From Collinsella tanakaei (GTDB taxonomy: Bacteria > Actinomycetota > Coriobacteriia > Coriobacteriales > Coriobacteriaceae), in assembly GCF_030373545.1 (NCBI RefSeq), contig NZ_JAUDCO010000005.1:62001-126000 (forward strand): a stretch of DNA of 64,000 nucleotides, in the 5' to 3' direction. A model generated the notes under the pieces. It searched no databases. It was not told where the DNA came from and was given only the letters and a program-made list of their open reading frames with translations. Shown here piece by piece: positions 25,804 to 33,181 of the stretch (positions are counted from its first letter, which is position 1; the number at the start of each line of letters is the position of its first letter). Both the position numbers and the translations under genes were made by a program.

Positions 25804-26703
25804 GTGATCTCACAGGACCCCTTTCGCGCAACGGTTCGGGCGGAAGGGGCCCGTCTGTATCGCGACCTGCCCTGGCGGCGTACGCGCGACCCGTATGAGA
25901 TCTGGCTGTCCGAGGTCATGCTGCAGCAGACGCAGGTGCCCCGCGTGCTTGCGCGCTGGCAGGAGTGGCTCGAGCGGTTTCCCACGGTGGCTGCGCTCGC
26001 CTGCGCCGATACCGCGGACGTTTTAGCCGCCTGGCAGGGTATGGGCTACAACCGGCGGGCGCTTGCGCTCAAGGCCGCCGCTGAGACCGTGTGCACCGAC
26101 TACGACGGGGTCTTTCCGAGCGACACCGCCGCGCTCAAGGCGCTGCCGGGAATCGGTCCAGCGACCGCCCAGGGCATTCGAGCGTTTGCGTTCGACCTTC
26201 CGGGCGTCTATCTCGAGACCAATGTGCGCACCGTGCTGTTGCACCATTTCTTCCCGGACGTGCCGGGCGTGCCCGACCGCGAGCTCATCCCGCTGGCTGC
26301 ATCGACGTGTCCGGGGACGGGTGAGGAGGCGGGCGTCCCGTTTGCCGTCCCGTTTGATGAGGGGGACACGCCGCGCTCGTGGTACTACGCGATGCTCGAT
26401 TACGGCGCGTATCTGAAAAAGACGATCCCCAATCCATCCCGGCGGTCCAGCACGTATACCAGGCAGTCGCGTTTCGAGGGGTCGCGCAGGCAGAAGCGTG
26501 CGCACATCGTGCGCATGCTGCTCGATGCGCGTGCGTCGGGGGCAGGCGCGCTGACGCTCGATGAGGTGCGTGCGGGCGTGGACGAGCTTGAGCTTAGCGC
26601 GGGACGCGAGCGGGTGGGGGAGTCCGACGTCGTGTCGATTCTGGATGACCTGGTCCGCGAGGGCTTCGCGTGCGAAACCGACGGGACCTGGAGCATCGCC
26701 TAA
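25804..26703 (+). CDS. MutY-like adenine glycosylase lacking the Fe-S motif
   Basis: A 299-residue HhH-GPD protein. The catalytic Glu lies at residue 37 in WLSEVMLQQTQVP, as in E. coli MutY, and the helix-hairpin-helix is LPGIGPATAQGI. MutY removes adenine opposite 8-oxoguanine. Two differences stand out: the residue aligned with catalytic Asp138 is Glu (YLETNVRTVL, where MutY has LDGNVKRVL), and the four Cys of the 4Fe-4S loop are absent. The matching region after YGAYLKKTIPNPS is Arg/Ser-rich. There is no MutT-like 8-oxoG recognition domain; the C-terminus looks like a small helical domain. GTG start after AAGGAGCG. Reading it as an Fe-S-free MutY is inference. Confidence 0.75.
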   Translation: MISQDPFRATVRAEGARLYRDLPWRRTRDPYEIWLSEVMLQQTQVPRVLARWQEWLERFPTVAALACADTADVLAAWQGMGYNRRALALKAAAETVCTDYDGVFPSDTAALKALPGIGPATAQGIRAFAFDLPGVYLETNVRTVLLHHFFPDVPGVPDRELIPLAASTCPGTGEEAGVPFAVPFDEGDTPRSWYYAMLDYGAYLKKTIPNPSRRSSTYTRQSRFEGSRRQKRAHIVRMLLDARASGAGALTLDEVRAGVDELELSAGRERVGESDVVSILDDLVREGFACETDGTWSIA

Positions 26704-26724
26704 GCTGAGGGAGCACCGTGCAAG

Positions 26725-27005
26725 AACACCCTGCTGCCGGGGTCGTGTTGCGCGAGGACACCCTGCTGCGGCGGCGCCAGAGGCGAAAACGCCCGGTTGC
26801 TGGGGGCGCTGCGTGAGAGCCCGGTTGCTGGGGAGCCAGGGGTTAAAACACCCTAGGGATTATTTTACATGGCGTATGTTTCTACATACGCCATGTAAAA
26901 TAATCCCTAGGGTGTTTTAACCCCTGGCTTCCCAGCAACTTCCACACACGCCGCCCCTCGGCCGAACGCCATCTCGCAAGCGGTCGCCCCCGGCAGCAGG
27001 GTGTT
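26725..27005. mobile_element. Nested inverted-repeat element with 56-bp palindromic core
   Basis: Non-coding. Outer arms of 18 bases (26725-26742 and 26988-27005, AACACCCTGCTGCCGGGG) match exactly in inverted orientation. Inside, 26824-26879 pairs with 26884-26939 as a 56-bp stem with one G-T pair and a four-base loop. The stem contains two head-to-head copies of the CCCTAGGG-core motif also found at 8672. Direct repeats of ACACCCTGCTGC and of CCCGGTTGCTGGGG lie in the left half. The structure resembles a MITE-like or REP-like insertion between mutY and rubrerythrin; no transposase is present. It may also end transcription on both strands. Confidence 0.7.
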
Positions 27006-27103
27006 TTCACCCCCGACGCTCCGTGACCGGGGCCGGTGCCGATTCGGCTGCGAGCGGCAGGGTGTGTAGCGTCGGTGGAGTTGGGTATACGACCATTGGG
27101 TGG

Positions 27104-27133
27104 AATGATTTCTTATTAGGAATCATTTACAAT
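27104..27133 (+). promoter_or_regulatory. Palindromic operator overlapping the rubrerythrin promoter
   Basis: A 24-base palindrome (AATGATT, ten-base centre, AATCATT; 27104-27127) abuts a TACAAT -10 (27128-27133). The arms resemble Fur/PerR-family boxes. Covering the -35 and spacer region, it fits a repressor responding to peroxide or iron. The nearby Rrf2 protein is an alternative candidate. Confidence 0.6.
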
Positions 27134-27188
27134 AAGGACACCGAAGCGCACCGTCTTCGGATCCTGCAACACAGAGGAGGAGCTACCA

Positions 27189-27728
27189 ATGGACTTCGAG
27201 AATTCCCAGACCAAGAAGAACCTCGAGACCGCGTTTGCGGGTGAGTCCCAGGCTCACACCAAGTATCGTTACTATGCGTCCCGTGCCAAGAAGGACGGTT
27301 ACGTGCAGATCTCCAACATCTTCATGGAGACCGCGCTCAACGAGTCCGAGCACGCCAAGCTGTGGTTCAAGTACCTGCATGACGGCGCCGTGCCCGATAC
27401 GCTGACCAACCTCAAGGATGCCGCCGCAGGCGAGAACTACGAGTGGACCACCATGTACGACGAGTTCGCCAAGACCGCCGACGAGGAGGGCTTCAAGGAG
27501 ATCGCCGCCAAGTTCCGTGGCGTCGGTGCCGTCGAGAAGGCCCACGAGGAGCGTTACCTCAAGCTCGCCGAGCGCGTCGAGAAGGGCGAGGTCTTCACGC
27601 GCGAGGGCGTGAAGGTCTGGAAGTGCGGCAACTGCGGCCACCTGCACGTCGGTCCGACCGCTCCGGAGCTGTGCCCCGTGTGCGCTCATCCGAAGAGCTA
27701 CTTCGAGGAGCAGGTCGTCAACTACTAG
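27189..27728 (+). CDS. rbr: Rubrerythrin
   Basis: Peroxide-reducing non-haem iron protein of anaerobes. The N-terminal four-helix diiron domain carries ligands in [28 protein letters not shown] and [14 protein letters not shown]; the C-terminal rubredoxin-like iron site has two CxxC pairs ([10 protein letters not shown] and [11 protein letters not shown]). Length 179 residues, typical. GGAGGAG lies eight bases before the ATG. Codon use is strongly biased. The promoter palindrome suggests control by an oxidative-stress regulator. Confidence 0.97.
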   Translation: MDFENSQTKKNLETAFAGESQAHTKYRYYASRAKKDGYVQISNIFMETALNESEHAKLWFKYLHDGAVPDTLTNLKDAAAGENYEWTTMYDEFAKTADEEGFKEIAAKFRGVGAVEKAHEERYLKLAERVEKGEVFTREGVKVWKCGNCGHLHVGPTAPELCPVCAHPKSYFEEQVVNY

Positions 27729-27754
27729 CGCTTCGTTTCGAGGTTCTTCTGCCG

Positions 27755-27787
27755 GCCCCGTCGCATGGTTGCGGCGGGGCTGCTTTG
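27755..27787 (+). terminator. Terminator after rubrerythrin
   Basis: GCCCCGTCGC (27755-27764) pairs with GCGGCGGGGC (27771-27780) with one G-T pair, followed by TGCTTTG. T-run weak. Confidence 0.6.
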
Positions 27788-27935
27788 TGCGCACGCCCCG
27801 TGCTGGCCCCCACCGCCATTCTGGTGCCGCTCACTCCATTTTGCGCTGCTGGACTATACCTCTTTGCGTACAGTTGGTAGCAGATTGACAAAACGGAAGC
27901 CGAAATGCGGCTTTTGGACAGCGGGGGAATAGGCC

Positions 27936-28607
27936 ATGAGGGTATCCATCATCTGTGTCGGTAACGATTTTCACGGCGATGACGGCTTCGGTCCGGCGGT
28001 CGCCGCATACCTGAGGGACCGGTACATGCTTCCTTCGGAGGTCGAGGTTATCTCGCATATGGAGTACGGGCGTGCGCTTGTGGGCGACCTCATGGCCTGC
28101 GAGGCGTCGGTGGTCGTCGGCGCGTTTGACGATGCGACGGCGCCTGTCGGAACGCTGGTGACGTTTGGGCCGCAGGATGTTGACCAGGTCGCCGGTATGA
28201 CCTCCACATTGGACATGAGCTTTGCCGACGTCTTGAACCTGTCGCACGCCTTGGGGATCGACTGTTCACAGATGCGCTGCTTCGGCGCGCAGATCGACCA
28301 TGAGCGCGGGCTGTCCGGCACGGGGCTGTCCGACGCGCTCTCCGCATCGATCGCGCCGTGCGCACGCGCCATCGTCAAGCATCTTTCCGATGCGTTTTGG
28401 CACAAGGCGGTCGACTACTGGGCGATGACCTCCGATTCGCGGGCCCTGGTGGACGACCCTGCCGTCTACGCCTGCTCCGTGCTCGCCGCGATCGGCGAGT
28501 CCGAGCAGGCTGATGCCGTGCTCGCGTCGCTCGACGGCACGCCTGCACCCGACTACGAGGTCGACCGGCTGATCGCTCAGGTGCTCGAGGGCAGGCTGGC
28601 GGCGTAG
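27936..28607 (+). CDS. Hydrogenase-maturation-protease-like protein
   Basis: A 223-residue protein whose N-terminal half resembles HyaD/HybD/HycI endopeptidases, which cut the C-terminal tail of NiFe-hydrogenase large subunits after nickel insertion. The start IICVGNDFHGDDGFGPAVAAYL is the family signature; a later acidic position (VVGAFDD) and His (MEYGR/ QIDHERGLS) could be nickel-sensing residues. The C-terminal ~75 residues (from DYWAMTSDSRALVDD) are extra and form no domain I recognise. No hydrogenase genes lie in the window. A small hairpin (AGCCG/CGGCT) ends 20 bases before the start. Confidence 0.65.
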   Translation: MRVSIICVGNDFHGDDGFGPAVAAYLRDRYMLPSEVEVISHMEYGRALVGDLMACEASVVVGAFDDATAPVGTLVTFGPQDVDQVAGMTSTLDMSFADVLNLSHALGIDCSQMRCFGAQIDHERGLSGTGLSDALSASIAPCARAIVKHLSDAFWHKAVDYWAMTSDSRALVDDPAVYACSVLAAIGESEQADAVLASLDGTPAPDYEVDRLIAQVLEGRLAA

Positions 28608-28650
28608 GCGCGCCGCTCGCACGCTCGGTTTCCCGTTTGTCAGGATCGCG

Positions 28651-28679
28651 TTGACAGTCCGCCTTGTCCGTTTCATAAT
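28651..28679 (+). promoter_or_regulatory. Promoter TTGACA-17-CATAAT
   Basis: TTGACA (28651-28656) and CATAAT (28674-28679) are spaced by exactly 17 bases, 42 bases before the ATG of the next gene. This is the best sigma-A promoter in the window. Confidence 0.8.
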
Positions 28680-28721
28680 GAGGAGGCCCTTCTCCGTGCA
28701 TGCCTCGATAGGAGGCGTGCC

Positions 28722-29162
28722 ATGAATCTATTTATCGAAACCTCCCGCGATGGGGGCGAGATGGCGTTTGCCGGTGCATCTCGCGCCGATTGCGCGCCGA
28801 GCCGCCCTTCTGGGGAGAGCCGGGGCGTGTTTCACCCGCCGGCTCCGTCGGCTTGCGATGATGCGTGCGGGACAACGGGGGGCCTGCCGGTAGCGGGAAC
28901 AGCGAGCGCTCCAAGCTATCAGGCGTATCGGGACGAGATCATCCATGACCAGAGGCGCTCTCGCCGGCACAGGTGGCACGGCGTGCTCCGCATCGTCGCT
29001 ATGCTCGTCGCCATACCTGCGGTTCTTGCGGTCGCATTCGTCGTTTCCTATGTGCTGACCCTCATCGCCGGCGGCGCCACGCCGGAAGAGGTCATGGAGC
29101 TGCTGCGCAATCTGTGGAGCCGTCTCCAGGGAGCCGCGTTCCATCTGCTCGGCATGGTGTGA
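28722..29162 (+). CDS. Small membrane protein, unknown function
   Basis: A 146-residue protein with a polar, Ser/Pro/Gly-rich N-terminal 75 residues, a basic patch (DQRRSRRHRWHG) and one strong membrane segment (about 90-113, AMLVAIPAVLAVAFVVSYVLTL), then a short helical tail. By the positive-inside rule the N-terminus is cytoplasmic. AGGAGG lies six bases before the ATG and a near-consensus promoter precedes it. No family recognised. It is followed by rmuC from its own -10. Confidence 0.65.
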   Translation: MNLFIETSRDGGEMAFAGASRADCAPSRPSGESRGVFHPPAPSACDDACGTTGGLPVAGTASAPSYQAYRDEIIHDQRRSRRHRWHGVLRIVAMLVAIPAVLAVAFVVSYVLTLIAGGATPEEVMELLRNLWSRLQGAAFHLLGMV

Positions 29163-29190
29163 CGGCTGCGAAGGGCGGCGGGTATCCGGA

Positions 29191-29196
29191 TATAAT
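29191..29196 (+). promoter_or_regulatory. -10 box TATAAT before rmuC
   Basis: A perfect TATAAT located about 55 bases before the preferred rmuC start. No clear -35. Confidence 0.5.
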
Positions 29197-29249
29197 GGCA
29201 GGCGGATCGATAGATGCGCGCCGTGCGATGGGCGATGGGAGGCATGCCG

Positions 29250-30638
29250 GTGGATACGGGCATTCTGATAGGTGTGGCCGCGCTTGCCGCCGTGTGCGTG
29301 CTGCTGTCTGCCGTATGCGTGGTGCTTGTGGTGCGGCTTTCCCGCGAGGTGCGGGAAGGCCGTGAGCGGGCGGATGCGTCGACCAGGGATGCCGAGCGCC
29401 TTGCTGCGGCGCTCGATGAGCTGGCGGCGACGGGCGCACGGGCCGATGCGTCGCTTGCCGCGCTGCTGCAGCGCGCCGCCAGCGACGCTGCCGTCGATGC
29501 CGAGCGCTTCGACGTGGTCGCCCGCGAATTCAACCGCTCCGTCGTGCGCATGGACGCTCTTCGCCGCGAGGTGCAAAACCAGCTTGGACAGAATCGCGAC
29601 GTCATGGAGGCCAAGATCGGCGAGGTCCGCACAACCGTCGACCAGCAGCTCGGCCTTATCCGCGAGGACAACGAGCGGCAGCTTGAGCGCATGCGCCTTA
29701 CGGTCGACGAGAAGCTCCAGGCCACGCTCGAGAACCGCCTGGCGCGCTCGTTTAAGCAGGTGAGCGATCAGCTCGAAGCCGTGTACCGGGGCCTTGGCGA
29801 CATGCAGGGCATTGCCGCGGGCGTGGGCGACCTCAAACGCGTGCTTGCCAACGTCAAGACCCGCGGCATGCTGGGCGAGGTCCAGCTGGGCGCGATCCTG
29901 GCGGACATCCTGGCGCCCGAGCAGTACGCGCGCAACGTGGCGACCAGGCCGGGTTCTGCCGAGCGCGTCGAGTTCGCCGTGAAGATTCCCGTCGAGGGCG
30001 CGGATCCCGTGTGGCTGCCCATCGACGCCAAGTTTCCCGGAGATACCTACGAGCACCTGCGCGGTGCCATGGAGGCGGGGGATACCGACCGGCTCGCTGC
30101 GGCCCGAAAACAGCTCGAACAGCGCATCAAGCTCGAGGCGAAGGACATTTCGACCAAGTATATTTCCGTACCCGAGACCACGAACTTTGCGATCATGTTC
30201 CTGCCGTTTGAGGGGCTGTACGCCGAGGTGGTCGACACTCCCGGCCTCATCGAGTCGCTGCAGCGCGACTACCAGGTGAGCGTTGCGGGCCCGTCGACCA
30301 TGGCGGCCATCCTCAACAGCCTGCAGATGAGCTACCAGAGCTTCGCCTTCCAGCGTCGCGCCGACGAGATCCAGCGGGTGCTGTCGGCCGTGAAGGCCGA
30401 GTTGCCGCGGTACCAGGCGGCGCTGCAGAAGGCGTACGACCAGATCAACCGTGCCGGTTCCACTGTCGAGAGCATCATGACCACGCGCACCCGCGCCATC
30501 GAGCGCAAGCTGCGGTCGGTGACGGCGATGGAGGACGAGCGCGAGGCCGCGCGGGTCTTCGAGGATGACGAGTCGGTGCCGGTGGCCGTAGAGGTCGAAG
30601 TGGATGAGCAGGATGCGCCCGGGGAGGCTGATGCGTGA
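29250..30638 (+). CDS. rmuC: RmuC-family DNA recombination protein
   Basis: RmuC proteins limit DNA inversions at short inverted repeats and carry a predicted PD-(D/E)xK-like nuclease fold. An N-terminal membrane anchor (about residues 5-27) is followed by a long coiled coil (~30-185) and the RmuC core: NVKTRGMLGEVQLGAIL, PIDAKFPGDTYEHLRGA, TTNFAIMFLPFEGLYAEV and SVAGPSTMAAILNSLQM. The start is uncertain: GGGAGG at 29237-29242 fits GTG 29250, while ATG 29244 is too close to it and ATG 29214 has no good site. An acidic tail ends the protein. nth overlaps its stop. Confidence 0.9.
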   Translation: MDTGILIGVAALAAVCVLLSAVCVVLVVRLSREVREGRERADASTRDAERLAAALDELAATGARADASLAALLQRAASDAAVDAERFDVVAREFNRSVVRMDALRREVQNQLGQNRDVMEAKIGEVRTTVDQQLGLIREDNERQLERMRLTVDEKLQATLENRLARSFKQVSDQLEAVYRGLGDMQGIAAGVGDLKRVLANVKTRGMLGEVQLGAILADILAPEQYARNVATRPGSAERVEFAVKIPVEGADPVWLPIDAKFPGDTYEHLRGAMEAGDTDRLAAARKQLEQRIKLEAKDISTKYISVPETTNFAIMFLPFEGLYAEVVDTPGLIESLQRDYQVSVAGPSTMAAILNSLQMSYQSFAFQRRADEIQRVLSAVKAELPRYQAALQKAYDQINRAGSTVESIMTTRTRAIERKLRSVTAMEDEREAARVFEDDESVPVAVEVEVDEQDAPGEADA

Positions 30639-31306
30639 TGCCGAGGGAAACGAATGCCGCGAAGCGCGAACGCGCGATCGAGGTGTGCCGACGTCTCAAC
30701 GAACGCTATGGCCCGGTCGAGTGCTTCTTGGACCATGCGAACCCCTTCCGGCTGGTCATCTCGGTGTTGCTTTCCGCTCAGACGACGGATGCCCAGGTCA
30801 ACAAGGTGACGCCGCAGCTCTTCCGCCGCTGGCCCACGCCGGAGGCCATGGCGGGGGCGACCCCGGCCGAAATCGCCGAGGTCATCAAGTCCCTGGGGTT
30901 CTACAAGACCAAGGCGAAGCACTGCGTCGAGTGCGCCCAGATGATCGCGGCGGACTACGGCGGGCAGGTCCCCGCGGATATGAAGGAGCTCGTGAAGCTT
31001 CCGGGCGTCGGGCGCAAGACCGCCAACATCGTGCTGAACGTCGGGTACGGCATCGTGGAGGGCATCGCGGTCGACACGCATGTGAACCGCATCGCGCACC
31101 GGCTCAAGCTCTCGCCCAAGACGCATGAGAAGGAGCCGCTCAAGACCGAGCAGGACCTGCTCAAGATCCTGCCGCGCGAGTACTGGAACGACGTCAACCA
31201 TCAGTGGATCATGCTGGGCAGGGAGATCTGCGACGCGCGCCGGCCGCGCTGCGGGGAGTGCCCGCTTGCGGACATCTGCCCCAGCGTACGGGCCGAGTCC
31301 GCGTAG
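30638..31306 (+). CDS. nth: Endonuclease III
   Basis: Bifunctional DNA glycosylase/AP lyase that removes oxidised pyrimidines. The 222-residue protein has the HhH motif LPGVGRKTANIVL with its catalytic Lys, the catalytic Asp in VDTHVNRIAHRL, and a complete 4Fe-4S loop (CDARRPRCGECPLADIC, C-x6-C-x2-C-x5-C). The ATG overlaps the rmuC stop (TGATG), with GGGAGG upstream, so the genes are translationally coupled. The intact cluster contrasts with the Fe-S-free MutY-like protein at 25804. Confidence 0.96.
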   Translation: MPRETNAAKRERAIEVCRRLNERYGPVECFLDHANPFRLVISVLLSAQTTDAQVNKVTPQLFRRWPTPEAMAGATPAEIAEVIKSLGFYKTKAKHCVECAQMIAADYGGQVPADMKELVKLPGVGRKTANIVLNVGYGIVEGIAVDTHVNRIAHRLKLSPKTHEKEPLKTEQDLLKILPREYWNDVNHQWIMLGREICDARRPRCGECPLADICPSVRAESA

Positions 31307-31374
31307 GCGTGCCCGGCGATACGTCCGGTCGCTTTCCGGGAAACGGTAAAGGGCTCATCCACTCAGGGGCTTCG

Positions 31375-31510
31375 CCGAGTCGGCGGCGTTCCGGCTCACG
31401 CCGCCCTCCCGATCCGGCGGCGCTCCGGCTTGCGCCGCCCTACCGATCCGGCGGCGCGTCGTCTGCAGGGACTTCGCCGATCCGGCGGTGCGTCGTCTGC
31501 AGGGGCTCGA
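31375..31510. repeat. Four tandem ~34-bp GC-rich units
   Basis: Units begin at 31375, 31409, 31443 and 31477, an exact 34-base period, each starting CCGA(T/G)(T/C)CGGCGG. Units 1-2 share a GCCGCCCT end and units 3-4 share a GTCTGCAGGG(A/G) end, so they form two pairs. The stretch lies in the 340-base gap between nth and the GntR gene. The period is not a multiple of three and no conserved frame is seen. Confidence 0.75.
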
Positions 31511-31611
31511 TCGTGCCGAGGCGTGCTGCCGCTGCACGTTCGATCGGGTTGAAGGCGCCGTTTCGCAACAGGTTCCGCAGGGTGCGCAATCGGTTCGAAA
31601 TGCCGACGGGG

Positions 31612-31642
31612 TATACTGGGGAGAACAAGTTGTTCGAATAGG
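31612..31642 (+). promoter_or_regulatory. -10 and autoregulatory operator of the GntR gene
   Basis: TATACT (31612-31617) is followed by the palindrome GAACAAGTTGTTC (31624-31636), overlapping a 10/14 match to the CTTGTWCGWACAAG operator (31629-31642). A repressor bound here would block its own gene. Confidence 0.55.
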
Positions 31643-31650
31643 TGGATCCC

Positions 31651-32379
31651 ATGCCCAAGTCTGTATTTCAGGATATCTATCGCGCCCTCAAGGGAAACAT
31701 AGAGGACGGGACCTTCGCATATCAATCGTTCCTACCCTCCGAGGCGGAGCTTACCGCGCGGTTTGAATGTTCGCGCAGCTCCGTGCGCCGTGCGCTGCGT
31801 ATGCTCGCGGAGGACGGGTACGTCCAGTCCCAGCAGGGCAAGGGCGTCCGTGTGATCCGCAACCCCGCTCTGCACGATATCAGCGGCTACAACGGCTTGG
31901 AGACGTTCAACGAGCTTGCCGCCCGCCTGCGCTTCACGCCCCACACGGATGCCGTACTGCTCGAGGAGCTCATCGCCGACGACCAGCTCGCGGAGATGAC
32001 CGGGTTCGCGGTGGGGAGCAACCTCACCCATATCATGCGCGCGCGCAGCGCGGACGACATGCGCATCTCGACCGACGAGAGCTTCTACCTGTCCGAGGAG
32101 GTACCCGGGCTCACGCTCGAGATCATCTCCGACTCGGTCTACGCCTACCTGGAAGGCGAGCTCGGCATGAAGATCGGGACGAGCAAGCGCACCATAACCG
32201 TGGAGGCGGCGACGGAGAGCGACTACAAGTACATCGACCTCGGTGAGTTCAACGCTGTGGGCGTCATGCGGTCGCACACCTTCGACGCGGACGGCGTCAT
32301 GATCGAATACACCGTGTCGCGCCAGCGCCCGGGCTTCTTCGCCTATCACGAGACCGCGCTGCGGCGTCAGGTGGGGTAG
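31651..32379 (+). CDS. GntR/UTRA-type transcriptional regulator (TreR-like)
   Basis: A 242-residue repressor: GntR winged helix (SVFQDIYRALKGNIEDGTFA, then LPSEAELTARFECSRSSVRRALRML and the wing QSQQGKGVRV), and a UTRA effector domain that in TreR and relatives binds a sugar phosphate. It precedes an alpha-glucoside PTS and a GH4 hydrolase in the same orientation, with four operator-like palindromes (one at its own promoter, three before the PTS gene), so it most likely controls both. The inducer is probably a 6-phospho-disaccharide. ATG 31651 follows AGGTGG; an ATG nine bases upstream is less well placed. Confidence 0.88.
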   Translation: MPKSVFQDIYRALKGNIEDGTFAYQSFLPSEAELTARFECSRSSVRRALRMLAEDGYVQSQQGKGVRVIRNPALHDISGYNGLETFNELAARLRFTPHTDAVLLEELIADDQLAEMTGFAVGSNLTHIMRARSADDMRISTDESFYLSEEVPGLTLEIISDSVYAYLEGELGMKIGTSKRTITVEAATESDYKYIDLGEFNAVGVMRSHTFDADGVMIEYTVSRQRPGFFAYHETALRRQVG

Positions 32380-32415
32380 CTTCGGGGCCGTTTCCGTCGG
32401 ATCTCCGGTGCTGTA

Positions 32416-32678
32416 CGTTCGTTTTCCCGAGCATGGCAGAGAATCGCCGTTTGGGGGAGGGGTGTCCGTCGGTCGGAGGCGGTTTTCCCGCTTCCCGAGC
32501 GCGAACCGGCTTCCCGGACGGTAGGATCGGGCCGCCGAGGGCGTACCGGATCGAGAACCGACGCGTATGTAACGGACATATCATCCAAAGCAGACAAAGC
32601 GTCATCATCTATCGGGACGGCGTGCCGAGCGACCCTCCCCCAAACGGCGATTCTCTGCCATGCTCGGGAAAACGAACG
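32416..32678. mobile_element. 263-bp element with 46-bp perfect inverted ends
   Basis: 32416-32461 and 32633-32678 are exact inverted complements over 46 bases (outer end CGTTCGTTTTCCCGAGCATG), enclosing 171 bases that encode nothing recognisable. A direct repeat of GGAAAACGAACGGGCG follows the right arm at about 32667 and 32710. The layout is MITE-like, but no target-site duplication is evident. It lies within an 800-base gap between the regulator and the PTS gene, upstream of the operators. Confidence 0.65.
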
Positions 32679-32945
32679 GGCGAAGCCCCCCGTTCGTCGC
32701 CGCCACCCGGAAAACGAACGGGCGGGAGCTTCCGATCAACGCCGCGGCCCGCGGCGTCAAGTGCGGAAAGCGACCGAAACAGCGTCACGGCATACCGTAT
32801 CCTCAGCGCGGGAGACAGTTCGAAATGCCCGGGGCACGCGGTCTCTGTGCGGGAGACGGTTGGGCCGCATGCCGGCAGGGGCTCCGGCCTCGTCGCTCCC
32901 TCGCCGGCAATGCGCTCCTAGCGAGCAGCGCGAATACCTACCAAA

Positions 32946-32959
32946 CTTGTACGAACAAG
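32946..32959 (+). promoter_or_regulatory. GntR operator, site 1
   Basis: CTTGTACGAACAAG, a palindrome of the form CTTGTWCGWACAAG. It is the most upstream of three, 71 bases before site 2, and may act by DNA looping. Confidence 0.75.
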
Positions 32960-33016
32960 ATAAACGCTCACCGGAGAAATCCGACCGTTCGCGGGGCGTT
33001 CCCCTATGAGCCTAGA

Positions 33017-33030
33017 CTTGTACGAACAAG
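33017..33030 (+). promoter_or_regulatory. GntR operator, site 2
   Basis: CTTGTACGAACAAG, identical to site 1. TTGTAC within it could act as a -35 with CATACT/TATGGC downstream (33036-33046), so binding would block RNA polymerase. Confidence 0.8.
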
Positions 33031-33051
33031 AAAAGCATACTATGGCCATAA

Positions 33052-33065
33052 CTTGTACGAACATG
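33052..33065 (+). promoter_or_regulatory. GntR operator, site 3
   Basis: CTTGTACGAACATG, one base from sites 1 and 2, located 35 bases after site 2 and 117 bases before the PTS start. Confidence 0.75.
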
Positions 33066-33181
33066 TTTGGCGCGTTATAGCCGGCTGCGTGTCTGAGCAG
33101 GGGGGATGCAGGTTATCGTCAGAGGAAGACATCCGGGTTCGCCTGCCCGGACGACTCGTACAGGAAAGGAGGAAGCCCGTC

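Noticed and set aside
31375-31510. CRISPR array
   Set aside because: The 34-bp units are contiguous tandem repeats without spacers.
32660-33181. N-terminal extension of the PTS IICB frame
   Set aside because: The upstream in-frame codons run through the 46-bp inverted repeat end and all three operators; AAAGGAGG fixes the start at 33182.
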